A stretch of 64,000 nucleotides of DNA from Spiroplasma chinense (GTDB taxonomy: Bacteria > Bacillota_I > Bacilli_A > Mycoplasmatales > Mycoplasmataceae), in the NCBI RefSeq assembly GCF_008086545.1, contig NZ_CP043026.1, forward strand, positions 1,054,001 to 1,118,000. The letters run 5' to 3'. Below, piece after piece: positions 1 to 14,039 of this stretch. The notes beneath the pieces are model-generated. The model was not told where the DNA came from, did not search any database, and saw nothing but the letters and a program-made list of their open reading frames with translations. How positions within the stretch are numbered: position 1 is the stretch's first letter; every line of letters begins with the position of its first letter. The position numbers and the translations under genes were made by a program.

Positions 1-370
1 TTTTTGAAACTTCACTAACTTTTTCGCTTGGTACACCTTGTTCATCAACAGCAATTCCAGGTTCTACTGGGTTTTTTGAATAGAATTCAAATAAACTTGT
101 ATAGTTGTCAATAAAAATTTGTTGAATTTCATTTGTATACTTATCAGTATCTAGATTTGCATAATATTCTAGAGTAGTTCATGTATTCAAAAAATCTTTT
201 TCAATTGGTGGCCATTCTCTTGATGGATTCACTATTGACATAAGTTTGTTGTCTAACGTTTTAGTATTGACGCTTGTATTCAATAAATTTAAAAGTGAAT
301 TTACTAGTATAGTTAAAATCATAGCAAATATCATCATTAAAGATATTAGTTTTTTTCTTGTAATTTTCAT
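1..370 (-). CDS. Unknown membrane-anchored protein (3' end outside window)
   Basis: The frame opens with ATG at 370 behind a GGGGG ribosome-binding site and runs off the left edge, with TGA at 179-181 read as Trp. Residues about 5-28 form one hydrophobic segment after a lysine-rich start (MKITRKK), so the protein is either secreted or held by an N-terminal anchor with the rest outside. There is no lipobox cysteine. The visible outer part is polar with no family I recognise. It is separated from the next gene by about 160 bases and so is probably its own unit. Confidence 0.7.
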
Positions 371-498
371 AATTACCCCCTTGACACAGCGTAAATATTA
401 TAAAATAAAAAATTAAACTTTTAAATGATTTTTGGTAAATTTTATAAAATAATATATATTTTTGCGGAAAAATTTTCTTTGGTTATTTTGTGTATAAA

Positions 499-535
499 AA
501 AATAGCATTTTAGCCAAAATGGTTAAAATGCTATT
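499..535 (-). terminator. Rho-independent terminator after ABC ATPase
   Basis: A 15-bp perfect stem (501-515 with 521-535, loop AAAAT) is followed on the - strand by a T run. The stop codon of the ATPase gene lies inside the stem. Confidence 0.85.
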
Positions 536-1202
536 CTTCAAAATCTGGTTCTAATTCTATTGACCCTACTAGTTCATCAAACTTTTCTTGCTCAATATCT
601 TTAATGTTTTTGGTATCTTCTAAAATCTTTCCACCCTTTAAAAATATCATTCTATTACATAATTCTTTTAATGTTTCAAGATTATGGTCAATTATAAAGA
701 CATTTTTATATTGATCTATTTTAGATTGGATTCTTTTTGTTATTTTCCTTCTTCAAAAAGTATCTAAAAAATTAAACGTTTCATCCAAAATCAAAATATC
801 ACCACTTAATAACTCAAGTAACATAAATTTATATCTTTGTTGTTGTCCTGGAGAAAGATTTGAAAAATATTTCAGTTTGTGATTATTTAGTTCATAAAAT
901 CCAAATAACTTGTTTAAATCAGTTTTTTTCTTATATAAATTTTTAAGCAACAATGCTATATCAAACAATTTAACACTACCATAGTTACTAACTTGTTGTA
1001 AAACATCATAAGTAGAGGTTAAGTCTATATCTGTGTTTTTTTGGTAAATAAAGTTTTGTGAAATAGTTTTAATAAAAGTTGTTTTACCTGAACCATTACT
1101 TCCAACCAAAGCTATTATTTGTCCTTCCTCTATTTTTAAGTTTTTTATTTCAAGAGTAAAGATATCACTGATTTGTTTGTTGATATTTATTATTTGTGTC
1201 AT
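531..1202 (-). CDS. ABC transporter ATP-binding protein
   Basis: About 223 residues with TGA-Trp at 753-755. Walker A is GSNGSGKTT near residue 35, the signature is LSPGQQQR and Walker B is ILILDETF, with an H-loop histidine in IIDHNLE. It powers the membrane subunit encoded just upstream, whose 3' end overlaps this start by 13 bases; the SD (AGGGGG) lies inside the permease gene, so the two are translationally coupled. The C-terminal tail is acidic. The substrate cannot be told from sequence; small ABC-2-type exporters for peptides or drugs have this layout. Confidence 0.9.
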
Positions 1203-1936
1203 AACTTCAACCCCCTTTTAACTCCAAGTGTAAGTCACATTAAACCAATCAATACCAATAAATTAGAAATATAAGGTATTCAAAATAGAGCATTTTTAGT
1301 TTCTAAGAGTCAAATATTGAAAAAAGGTAATATATTAAAAATAACTTCAACTGACTTTATTTCAAAGATTGGATTAAAAATCATATTTAAAAAAGCGGTA
1401 CAGATTATGACTAAAATTAATAATATTAAAGTTATTGATACTGCCATTCTATCTTCGGGTAAAAATTTGAATAAAGTAAATAAAATTATAGCTAAAGTTA
1501 TGCAATATAAAATTATCCTTACATAGTAATCAAGTAAAAAATTTAAAATTCCATATTGAGCTACCATTTTGACATTAAAAGATCATGTTCATACCAAGTA
1601 AAAAGTTAAATTTAAAAACGCTAGAATTAAACCATTTAATAAATACGTTCATATTATTTTAATTGGAGTTATTTTAGAACCTTTAATTTGGTTTCATAAA
1701 CCACTTTTAAAATCATCATATAAGTAATAGCTAAATAATAAAATATAAATTAAATTAACACCTATAAAAATATTTAACCCAGCTCCTAAAAATACTCCCC
1801 CTTCTTCATCTTGGATTTGCATTGAATTCACTAAGTTATATAAGATATTAAAAAAATTACTGGCAATAAAAATGATTAGAAGTATATATCATTTATTTAA
1901 TGCTCTTTTAAAATTAAAATTTAAAATATTTAACAT
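1190..1936 (-). CDS. ABC-2-type transporter permease
   Basis: About 248 residues starting MLNILNFNFKRALNKW, with TGA read as Trp several times. It has roughly six hydrophobic segments, with a cytoplasmic coupling-like N-terminus followed by the first membrane helix, the usual architecture of ABC-2 permeases. It is co-transcribed with and overlaps the ATPase gene. No substrate motif is visible. It begins about 55 bases downstream of the rRNA terminator. The family assignment rests on topology and context rather than on a conserved motif. Confidence 0.75.
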
Positions 1937-1989
1937 TTATATCTTTCTTTCTTTGTTATTCGTCATTGTTTTAAACATAACACACAAAA

Positions 1990-2017
1990 CACAAAAAAAC
2001 AACTCTTTCGAGTTGTA
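1990..2017 (-). terminator. rRNA operon terminator
   Basis: Stem ACAACTC/GAGTTGT (1999-2005 with 2010-2016), TTTC loop, followed on the - strand by seven T residues, directly after 5S rRNA. Confidence 0.85.
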
Positions 2018-2028
2018 GTTTGACTTTG

Positions 2029-2135
2029 AACTGGCGGTGTCCTATTTTTGCATTATACTATCGTCGGCGCAGCTGACCTTGACTTCTGTGTTCGGCATGG
2101 GAACAGGTATTACTCCAGCGCTATGGCCACCAGAT
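2029..2135 (-). rRNA. rrf: 5S ribosomal RNA
   Basis: The - strand carries the conserved 5S core (CCCATGCCGAACACAGAAG) and complementary ends near 2134 (CTGGTGGCC) and 2031 (CACCGCCAG). The length of about 107 is typical of Mollicutes. It is the last gene of the rRNA operon. Ends are estimated to within a few bases. Confidence 0.93.
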
Positions 2136-2183
2136 CTTAAGTTTTTTTTGAGAGTTGGTTACAAGTAACCGAATCAACCCCTC

Positions 2184-2200
2184 AAAACTGAATATTTGAT
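2184..2200. repeat. 23S rRNA processing stem, 3' arm
   Basis: AAAACTGAATATTTGAT here is the exact inverted complement of 5285-5301 on the other side of 23S. In the transcript the two arms pair into a 17-bp stem enclosing 23S, the usual RNase III processing substrate. Confidence 0.85.
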
Positions 2201-2239
2201 TTTAAAATGTGTCTACAACAATATTCTTAGGATCTCTCT

Positions 2240-5148
<2,909 letters not shown>

Positions 5149-5284
5149 TAAAAAGAAATCCTATTGTTATAGATAATCTATAAAAAATTAATGAAATTTT
5201 AGTTTTTCTTAGTAATTTTTAAGTTACTACTACGTTTAAATATAAATTTATGAAACGTAAGAAAAATAAAATTAATTTTTTCTC

Positions 5285-5301
5285 ATCAAATATTCAGTTT
5301 T
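5285..5301. repeat. 23S rRNA processing stem, 5' arm
   Basis: ATCAAATATTCAGTTTT, exact inverted partner of 2184-2200. It overlaps the boxA-like element preceding 23S. Confidence 0.85.
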
Positions 5302-5349
5302 CAAAGATCGATTTTTCAAAAATTGCTGCGCCTAAATGGCGCTAAAACA

Positions 5350-5371
5350 ATCTTTGAAAACTAGATAGAAC
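5350..5371. repeat. 16S rRNA processing stem, 3' arm
   Basis: A 22-base segment that is the perfect inverted complement of 7066-7087 on the other side of 16S. The pairing brings both ends of the 16S precursor together for RNase III cleavage; the rnc gene is at 58275-58958. Confidence 0.88.
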
Positions 5372-5436
5372 CAGAATATAATCAAAAGCTGTTTTATCGA
5401 TTCGCTCAGCTTTCTCTAATCTACAGTTTACTCCAT

Positions 5437-6958
<1,522 letters not shown>

Positions 6959-7065
6959 AGTTTATAATGCGAATGTTTTGATTCTTGACTATATCTGTTT
7001 TATTGTTATATTTTACTCAAAAAATTGAACTTGTATTTATTGTACAAATTTAATTGGTTGTTGTT

Positions 7066-7087
7066 GTTCTATCTAGTTTTCAAAGAT
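7066..7087. repeat. 16S rRNA processing stem, 5' arm, with boxA-like element
   Basis: Perfect 22-bp inverted partner of 5350-5371, located in the leader about 110 bases upstream of 16S. Read on the - strand it starts ATCTTTGAAAACT, which resembles the boxA antitermination element of Firmicute rRNA leaders. Confidence 0.88.
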
Positions 7088-7118
7088 CGTTGTTTGTTGC
7101 CTCAATGACAACTCTATA

Positions 7119-7147
7119 AATATATCTCATTTAATTTACTAATGCAA
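7119..7147 (-). promoter_or_regulatory. rRNA operon promoter
   Basis: On the - strand, -35 TTGCAT (7147-7142), 17-base spacer, -10 TATATT (7124-7119). It is preceded by long A/T tracts that could act as an UP element. The predicted start is near 7112, upstream of the leader's processing arm. Confidence 0.75.
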
Positions 7148-7169
7148 CTAAAAAATCACTTTTTTTTAA

Positions 7170-7200
7170 AAAAAATTAAAAAAAAAATCACAAAAGTGAT
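7170..7200 (-). terminator. Terminator after DUF3137 gene
   Basis: Hairpin ATCAC-TTTT-GTGAT on the - strand (7187-7200) followed by a long T tract, separating the DUF3137 gene from the rRNA promoter only about 25 bases further on. Confidence 0.7.
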
Positions 7201-7201
7201 T

Positions 7202-8257
7202 TTAAGCGAATAAATCTAGTATTTTAAGGGATTTTTCAAACATTTTATAATCAGATTCTATTTTTTTAGCTATTCTTTTTGACAATTCTTCAATAGTAAT
7301 GTTTTTTGTAAATTCAAATGTACCAATTGGATAAAAAGATTTACCTGTTTGAACTCTATCGATATATAATTCTTTTTCAAAACCCAATGCCAAAAGATCA
7401 CTTTGTTTTTCATTTAATATAGCGTCAATTACTTTGGGTGAGAAAAATTTAGCTGCTCTAATATCTGTTGCACTTGTATTAACTCTATAATTCTTGTTAA
7501 ATTCAACAGATTCTGATTGATAATTGTCTTTTCCTGCTTTTCCTTTTCTTGCATTTACACCTTTAAAACTAGCGTCAAAATTTTTACTTTGCAATAGCAT
7601 TGTGTTAGAAGAAACATATTCTATATCTACAGCTTCAATAATACTTGAGATTGCAAAATAACTTAATCACATTGATCTACCTTGAAAAACTATGATAGGA
7701 CTATTTATGATAAACAAAGCTTTTTGGTCATTTATCTTAAATTCCAATCTGTTTTGTTCTATATTTTGAGGGAAATTTAGCAAACTATAATAATCACCAT
7801 ACACGCCATATCTCTTTTCATGCATAGTGGTTGGTTTTAAAGCATTTAACTTTAAATCAGTAATGTTTGATTTACCCAACTTTTCCGTAAAATAATATTT
7901 ATATAAATTTTGAATATAATTATCTTTATAAAGAATTTTATAAAGATTTCTTTCACTATTTCTTAAACCAAACTCTTTTTTTCTATATACAAATATATAA
8001 AATAAGGTTCAAAGTACAACCAATACAGAAGAAATTGAAAATACCAAAAGAAATATAAGACTGTCTTTATCATTCCTCAAAAATTCTCTAGAAAAGAAAC
8101 TGATAAGACCAAAAATTACAGCTATTGTTATGCTTGAAATGAAGACAATTTTTGAAACTATTTTATGAAAAGATAATTTTCTAATTGCCTTTTTTAACTT
8201 TTTATTACCTTCAAATTTATTAAAGATATCGTTAAAAATATCGTTAAAATTATTCAC
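7202..8257 (-). CDS. DUF3137 membrane protein, copy 1
   Basis: About 351 residues joined across two internal TGA-Trp codons. Start is GTG at 8257 after GGGG (MNNFNDIFNDIFNKF). Two hydrophobic segments (about residues 36-53 and 66-90) are followed by a long soluble domain. The soluble part holds the signature shared by all six copies: RLEFKINDQKALFIINSP, then GKAGKDNYQSESVEFN and TDIRAAKFFSPKVI. The function of DUF3137 is unknown; it often neighbours LemA proteins, as here. It has its own extended -10 promoter and terminator. Probably a membrane-anchored cytosolic domain, but orientation is not certain. Confidence 0.88.
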
Positions 8258-8301
8258 TTTTTCCCCAACCTTTAAAACTCATTAAACATCTAATTAATTT
8301 G

Positions 8302-8310
8302 ATTATAACA
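8302..8310 (-). promoter_or_regulatory. Extended -10 promoter for DUF3137 copy 1
   Basis: TGTTATAAT on the - strand, about 45 bases upstream of the GTG start; no good -35. The same TTTGTTATAATC string precedes the membrane protein gene at 48572-49285. Confidence 0.5.
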
Positions 8311-8341
8311 AATTAAAACAAGTTAATTTTTGAATAAACAA

Positions 8342-8364
8342 AAAAACCACATATGTGGTTTTTT
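8342..8364 (-). terminator. Terminator after DUF3137 copy 2
   Basis: Palindrome AAAAACCACATATGTGGTTTTT; the TAA stop of the gene directly abuts it. Confidence 0.85.
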
Positions 8365-9397
8365 ATGCAAATAATTCAATAATTTTTAACGATCTTTCAA
8401 ATACCTTTAAATCTTGTTCAATCTTTTTAGCTATTAATTTAGCCAAACCTTCTCAAGATAAATTTCTTCTAATATTGATAACTCCAACAGGATAAATTGG
8501 TTTTCCAACCAACATTCTGTCGTTGTAAACTTCACTGTCAACTCCAATTGAAAAGAAATCTTTAGATTCTTCTTTTGTCATCCCCTCAATTACTTTTGGA
8601 GATAGGAATTTAGCTGCTCTAAAATCAGTTGAACTTAAATTAATTTTAAATTTATTATTAAATTCTACAGATTCTGATTGGTATGAGTCTTTTCCCGCTT
8701 TACCTTTTCTAACTCTGATTCCGTTAAAACTTTGATCGAAATCATTACTTTGTAAAAACATCACATTTGAAGAAACTGTATAAACTCTTTCACTTCTATT
8801 TCTACTATTTCAATAATTACCTTCAGTAAATTTATGTGGTCTATTCATCAAAAACATAGCTTTTTTACCATTAATTGTAAATTCTAATCTATTTTCATTT
8901 ACATTTTTTGTAACTGGTAAATTTGAAATGAAAGCTCTATATCCACCTCTAGATCTTAGCGGTACTGAAGTTGGATTTAATGGATTAAATTTTAATTCTT
9001 CCACTTTTTTATTTGTTAAGTTTTCTTGAAAATACTTTAAGTAAATATTACCCAAAGTTTCATTTTCATTTAAAGCCTCAAAGAATTTCTTCTCTTTTTT
9101 TAGAACTATTGAATCTCTTTTGAAATAAAATAATACTCCAAAAATCAATAAACTTAGTGTCAGCAAACCTACTCCTATAAAAATAGCAATCATTATGATT
9201 GGATTTAGAGTACTTGCAATAAAAGAGTCCATCACAAAGACTCCACTTGAAATTAATAAAAAAAGTATTATCCCAAAAACAGACAGAATAGCTAAAGTAA
9301 CTTTATAAAAAGCTACTTTTTTCATAGCTTTTTTTACTTTCGAGTTACCCGTATATGCTAATTTAATATCTTCTATTAGTTTTTCGTTGTTATTCAT
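8363..9397 (-). CDS. DUF3137 membrane protein, copy 2
   Basis: About 344 residues, TGA-Trp near residue 196 and close to the C-terminus. It starts MNNNEKLIEDIKLAYTGNSK, with two membrane segments at about 33-53 and 67-95. The soluble domain has RLEFTINGKKAMFLMNRP, GKAGKDSYQSESVEFN and TDFRAAKFLSPKVI, and the end matches copies 1 and 3 (SLKIIELFA). It lies 10 bases downstream of the LemA gene in the same unit, so the two are probably made together. The SD is weak (GGTATTAAAAG), consistent with coupling to LemA translation. Confidence 0.9.
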
Positions 9398-9407
9398 CTT
9401 TTAATAC

Positions 9408-10022
9408 CTAGAATGAGATTTCTACGTCTGCTCTTTCTTCTTCAGTTATTTCAAAGAATGATTTAAACACATATCCAAGTTGCCCTGCAGCAATATTTTT
9501 TGGATAAATATTAATTTCCTGGTTAAAAATACTTACATTTGAGTTGTAAATTCTTCTTGAAGCAGAAATATCATCTTCAATTTTTCCTGTTTGAGCCATT
9601 AAATCTGCAACTAATGCTGTTGATTTTAAATCTGGGTAGTTTTCTAATTGAATAGAAACATCTTTTGCAACCTTGTTTAACATGCTTGCATTTTTTTGCA
9701 TTTCATCAAGACCTACTCCAGTTCTCATTGCTGTAAGTGTTGTTAAAGTTTCTTTTTCAAATTTAATTCCACTTTTTACAGAATCAATTAACTTAATCAA
9801 AGTATCTCTTCTTTTTTTCAATTGAACATCAATTCCAGATTCAGCTTCACTAACTTTTGTATTTAGTCTTCTTAATCTATTGACGTTTGATACGTGAGCA
9901 ATAAGAGGAATTATAATAATAAATGATATATATCAAATTAAAGCTCCTAAAAAAGATTTTTTTGGTTTTGTATTTGCAAGGTTATTAATATTGTTATATT
10001 TTTGTTCTGGTGTTATCATCAT
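9408..10022 (-). CDS. lemA: LemA family protein
   Basis: About 204 residues. The start ATG-ATG at 10022 follows AAAGGGTGA. An N-terminal membrane segment (about residues 25-42, containing a TGA-Trp) precedes the LemA core: RRLNTKVSEAESGIDVQLKK, then RRDTLIKLIDSVK and a long helical tail ending in SRRIYNSNVSIFNQEINIYP. LemA proteins are N-terminally anchored helical bundles of unclear role. In many bacteria they are encoded with membrane partner proteins, and here a DUF3137 gene follows at 10 bases, which suggests one complex. Confidence 0.93.
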
Positions 10023-10045
10023 TTCACCCTTTCTACATTAATGTA

Positions 10046-10054
10046 ATTATACCA
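10046..10054 (-). promoter_or_regulatory. Extended -10 promoter for lemA-DUF3137
   Basis: TGGTATAAT on the - strand, 24 bases upstream of the lemA start. No clear -35. Confidence 0.5.
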
Positions 10055-10096
10055 AAAACACTATTCAATAAAATACTTTTTAATGAGTAACTTAAA

Positions 10097-10132
10097 CAAA
10101 AAACCGCATTAATTATTAATGTGGTTTTTTTA
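10097..10132 (-). terminator. Terminator after DUF3137 copy 3
   Basis: Long imperfect stem ACCGCATTAAT/ATTAATGTGGT flanked by A and T runs; the gene's TAA lies at its edge. Confidence 0.85.
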
Positions 10133-11143
10133 TGCAAATAAATCAATTACTTTAAGAGAATCTTTAAATAATTTTACGTCTAACTCCATTTTATCAACAA
10201 CAAGTTTTGCTAATTTATTTCAATTTAAAACTTTTTTAATATCCATTACGCCAATTGGATAGACCGCTTTACCACTACTACATCTATCAAAATGTACATA
10301 GTCTTCTACGCCAACTGAATGAAAGTCTTTAATATCTATTTGTGTTAATCCATCAATTATTTTTGGTGATAAAAACTTAGGCGCAATTAAATCATTTTGT
10401 GATTTGTTTATTCTATACAACTTATTAAAAGCAACAGACTCTGTTTTATAGTTTTCTTCTTTTGCTTTACCCGGTTTCACCTTAACACCACTAAAAGTAT
10501 AATCGTAAAATTTGTTATCTATAAAAATTGCGTTACTTGAAACATAATATGTCACTGTAGATTTACCACGTCTTTCAACAAATTTTAAAGGTGAATTAAT
10601 TATAAATATAGCTTTTTTACCATTAATGTTGAATTCTAATCTATTTACATTAAAATCACTTACAACTTTTAAATCCTTCATATAATTTTTATGATTTCCT
10701 TTACCACGTTCTAAAAAAGCTGATGATTTTTCAAAAATTATATCGATACCACTTACATTAGAATTTCCACAATTTTCTATAAAGTATTTTTCATAAATCA
10801 TTTCCACTTTATCATTTTTATAAAGTATTTTGTAAAACTCGTTTTCTAGAATTTCAAATTTCTTATTTAAAGCTTTTCTAGAAAATAAAGTTGTTAAAAC
10901 TAAACAAACAACCACTATTACGCAAATTGGTAATAAAAAATCTGGAAGCTTTCTTAAAAAAGCAAAATCATCTTTCATTTTAAACAAAAATACACCCAAG
11001 AACAAAAAGGGTATTGTTAATAAACTTGATAATCTAGGTATTAATCTACACATAGTCATTTTAAAAGTGATCGTTTTTATTTTTTTATTTTCTTTAAGAA
11101 CATCCGATATTTCTTTTATCATGTCTTCTTTATTATTACTCAT
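10130..11143 (-). CDS. DUF3137 membrane protein, copy 3
   Basis: About 337 residues. The open frame extends further upstream, but the ATG at 11143 is chosen because GAGGG precedes it and because the sequence then aligns with copy 2 (MSNNKEDMIKEISDVLKENK). Two membrane segments at about 30-52 and 62-82. The domain carries RLEFNINGKKAIFIINSP, a slightly diverged GKAKEENYKTESVAFN and an APKFLSPKIIDG segment, and ends DSLKVIDLFA. It is its own unit between two terminators, with a TATAAT at 11169-11174. Confidence 0.9.
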
Positions 11144-11199
11144 TTTAACCCTCTTATTCATTAACAAAATTATACATAAAAAACACCCTACATAGACAT

Positions 11200-11228
11200 T
11201 AAAAAAGTTCCTAATAGGAACTTTTTTA
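11200..11228 (-). terminator. Terminator of the 4-TM protein gene
   Basis: 12-bp stem AAAAAAGTTCCT/AGGAACTTTTTT with a 3-base loop; the gene's stop codon overlaps its edge. Confidence 0.88.
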
Positions 11229-12452
11229 ATCATCTCAATCAATTGTTGGTGAACTTGTTTGTTCGTAATCGCTTTCACCATGAATTGGGTCCATAAATTT
11301 GTTTGAATCTAACTCCATAGTTTGAGTTTTTTCTTTTTGTAAACTATTTACAATATTTGATTTACTTACAACATGATCTGCTGTTGGAGTTTTAGGTTTA
11401 ATTTCACGATTTTGTTTTTGCATTGCTTGTCAAATTCTATCACTATCCCCTAAGAATACTTTCCCTTGGAAACTTTCATCATACTTTGCAGCTTTTCTCT
11501 CTTCTTTTGTTTGAACAGCTTGAGCACTTACAACATTTCCAATTGGCTTATTATATTCTCTTGCTTTTTGAGCAGCTCTTCTTGGAACTATGGTTTGTTT
11601 GTAAGGATCTTTTGGAGAACCTGTATATTCAATCGGATCTGGTTGTTGTTGTTTTACCTGTACTTTAGTACTTTCTACAGGTTTTTCAATCACTGTTTCT
11701 TCAACAAATTGTTGGTCGAATCTTTCTAATTCTTTTGTTTGTTCTTCTGTTAATTGACTTTCGTCAAATATACCATTTGCTAAATCATTTCTTAACTTCT
11801 GTAATTTATCTGCAATATTGAATGTTTCATCACTTGGAGATGAAGTAAAGTTTGGATCTGGTTGTGGCATTTTATTATTTTGATAATTAATTGGTTCTTG
11901 ATTTTGCTCTTCATAGTTTTCAGAATTGTTTGTTTTTTGTTTAGCTTTCTTTGATACTTTTTCATCATTTATACCTTTAAAAGTTTTAGAAACTGAAGCA
12001 ATTGCTATTATTGTTGAGAAAGTTGCTAAAACTATTAATACTATTGGAAAGATTAAGTGTAATGGTGAAGTGAAATAATAACCATCATTTATTCAAACAT
12101 CTTTTCCTCCATTTGGAAGGAAAACTATTGTTAGAAATACTATTGCAAATACTGTATTTGCAATATTTGTTAATAACGCAATTATAGTAAGTGGCTTAGA
12201 TTCAAATAAGAAGTATCTCAACATTGAAGCCAAGAAAGAAACTGCTGTCATTGCAAGAACAACATTTTGTATTCAAGAATAACTAACTACTTGGTCTTGA
12301 TCAAAATTAAAAACAGAAATATATGTGAAATTTAAAGTGGATGTCACCGTGATTCCATCATCTATAGTTAAAAACATACCTAAAGACGCAAAAATACCTA
12401 CTGCAAAAGTAAGTACAGAAAAAACTATCCCTAAATTCTTTGTTTTTTTCAT
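11226..12452 (-). CDS. Four-helix membrane protein with long disordered tail
   Basis: About 408 residues starting MKKTKNLGIVFSVL after GGGG; TTG one codon upstream is an alternative start. Four hydrophobic segments occupy roughly residues 8-30, 60-85, 90-115 and 130-155. The remaining 250 residues are charged, rich in Gln, Pro, Asp and Lys, and look disordered (for example QPDPNFTSSPSDE). I do not recognise the family. The layout resembles the unknown four-helix proteins with low-complexity tails that are common in Mollicutes. It stands alone between two terminators. Function unknown. Confidence 0.8.
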
Positions 12453-12542
12453 CAAGATTACCCCTATCTTAAATAGCCCTAAAATACAAAACTATTGTAG
12501 CACAAAACTAAAAAATTACACAATTTTTTTTCATTTTTTACA

Positions 12543-12574
12543 AAAAAATGCAATTTTTTAAAAATTGCATTTTT
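12543..12574 (-). terminator. Terminator after gapN
   Basis: AAAAATGCAATTTTT/AAAAATTGCATTTTT stem immediately after the gapN stop codon. Confidence 0.85.
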
Positions 12575-12575
12575 A

Positions 12576-13991
12576 CTAGTAATTTATCACTAAACCTTTG
12601 TATCTTGTCATGCTTAGTAATGCTTCGCGAATACCTTGCACACCTTCACCAGAATCTTTAATCCCTAAGAATGGGAAACAATCTGGTCCACGTTGTGATT
12701 TAGAATTGATATTTACAGTTCCTGTTTCAATTTGTTTTGCAACAGATATTGCAGTTGAAATATCTTGACAGAACACACTTGCTTGTAAACCAAAGTTTGA
12801 TTCATTGGCAATTTTGATCATTTCTTCAACACTGTTGATTCTTATAATTGGCAATACAGGTCCAAAAGGTTCTTCTCAAGCAACTTTCATATCAACAGTT
12901 ACATTATCAATTAATGTTGGTCACATTAAGTTTTGTTCTCTTTTATCACCAGTTAAAATAGTTGCTCCTTTTTCTTTAGCATCATCTATTAATCCTTGAA
13001 TAAAATCAGCTGATTTTAAATCAATAACTGGTGTAATGTTTGCATTTTCACTTGGTTTACCTACAGTTAATTTTTCAACTCTAGCTTTTAGAAGTGGTGA
13101 TAATTTATCTGCTATTTCATCAGAAACCAAAACTCTTTTAATAGCAGTACATCTTTGTCCTGAATAACCAAATGCTCCACCAATAATTTCGTCAGCATAT
13201 TTTTCAAGATTTTTATCGTCTAATACTAAAGCGGGGTCTTTTCCACCTAATTCAAGAACAAGATCAGTTGAACTTCCTTGTTTTCTAATTTGATTACCAA
13301 TTCCTACACTTCCAGTAAATGAAATCATATCAATTTCTTTGTTAGAAGTGATGATATCTCCGATTTCTCTTCCTCTTCCAGTTACAACATTAAAAATTCC
13401 TTTTGGTAATTTTGCATTTAATGCCAATTGACCTAAAAATGCTCCAGTTAAACTACCTGCTGTTGCAGGTTTAAATACTACAGTATTTCCCATTACAAGT
13501 GCTGGTGCAATTTTTGCAACAGCTAAATTGATTGGGTAATTAAAAGGTGAGATTGCAAGAATCACTCCCTTAGCAACTCTTGAAAAAATACCAATTTTAT
13601 TTTTGGCTCCCATTCCTTCACCTGTCATTGCTAATGGGTCGATTCTTTTAGCTTCTTCTAGTGTATAGTCGATTATTTCAATAGTTCTTTCAACTTCACC
13701 TAAAGATTCTTTTAAACCTTTTGCAATTTCTTCAGACATGATTTGAGCTATTTCATTTTTATTTTTCTCAATTTCATTTCTAAAACTTTTAACATATTCC
13801 ATTCTTTTTAACAACTCAACTTCTTCTCAAGCTTTTTGAGAAGCTCTAGCAGCTTTGTAAGCGTTATCTATATCTTGTGCAGATAGAGCAGTAACTCTTC
13901 CAGCAGGTTGTAAAGTTGTTGGGTCTATGATTTCTAATCATTGACCGTTATCAATAAGTTCATTATTAATAAGTGCTTTAAATTCTCTCAT
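12576..13991 (-). CDS. gapN: NADP-dependent non-phosphorylating glyceraldehyde-3-phosphate dehydrogenase
   Basis: About 471 residues, the GapN length. The aldehyde dehydrogenase hallmarks are present: VFKPATAGSLT, FTGSVGIGNQI, the catalytic Glu in LELGGKDPALV and the catalytic Cys in GYSGQRCTAIKRV. The C-terminal NSKSQRGPDCFPFLGIKDSG and LLSMTRYKGL are characteristic of GapN as opposed to other aldehyde dehydrogenases. The enzyme oxidises glyceraldehyde 3-phosphate to 3-phosphoglycerate and makes NADPH without ATP, a main NADPH source in Mollicutes. The start is ATG after GAGGTGAAAACAA, with a TATAAT at 14011-14016 that could be its own promoter. Confidence 0.95.
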
Positions 13992-14039
13992 TTGTTTTCA
14001 CCTCAAATTCATTATACATTTTTGTATATGAAAAAAAAT

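Larger units (their letters stand above)
5149..5436 (-). other. 16S-23S internal transcribed spacer
   Basis: 288 bases without a tRNA gene, as usual in this group. It holds the 3' arm of the 16S processing stem (5350-5371), a boxA-like element (CGATCTTTGAAAACT on the - strand, 5297-5310) just before 23S, and the 5' arm of the 23S stem (5285-5301). The rest is AT-rich with no visible feature. Confidence 0.8.

Noticed and set aside
10220-11281. Longer start (11281) for DUF3137 copy 3
   Set aside because: It would overlap the upstream terminator and gene, lacks an SD, and the internal ATG at 11143 aligns with copy 2.
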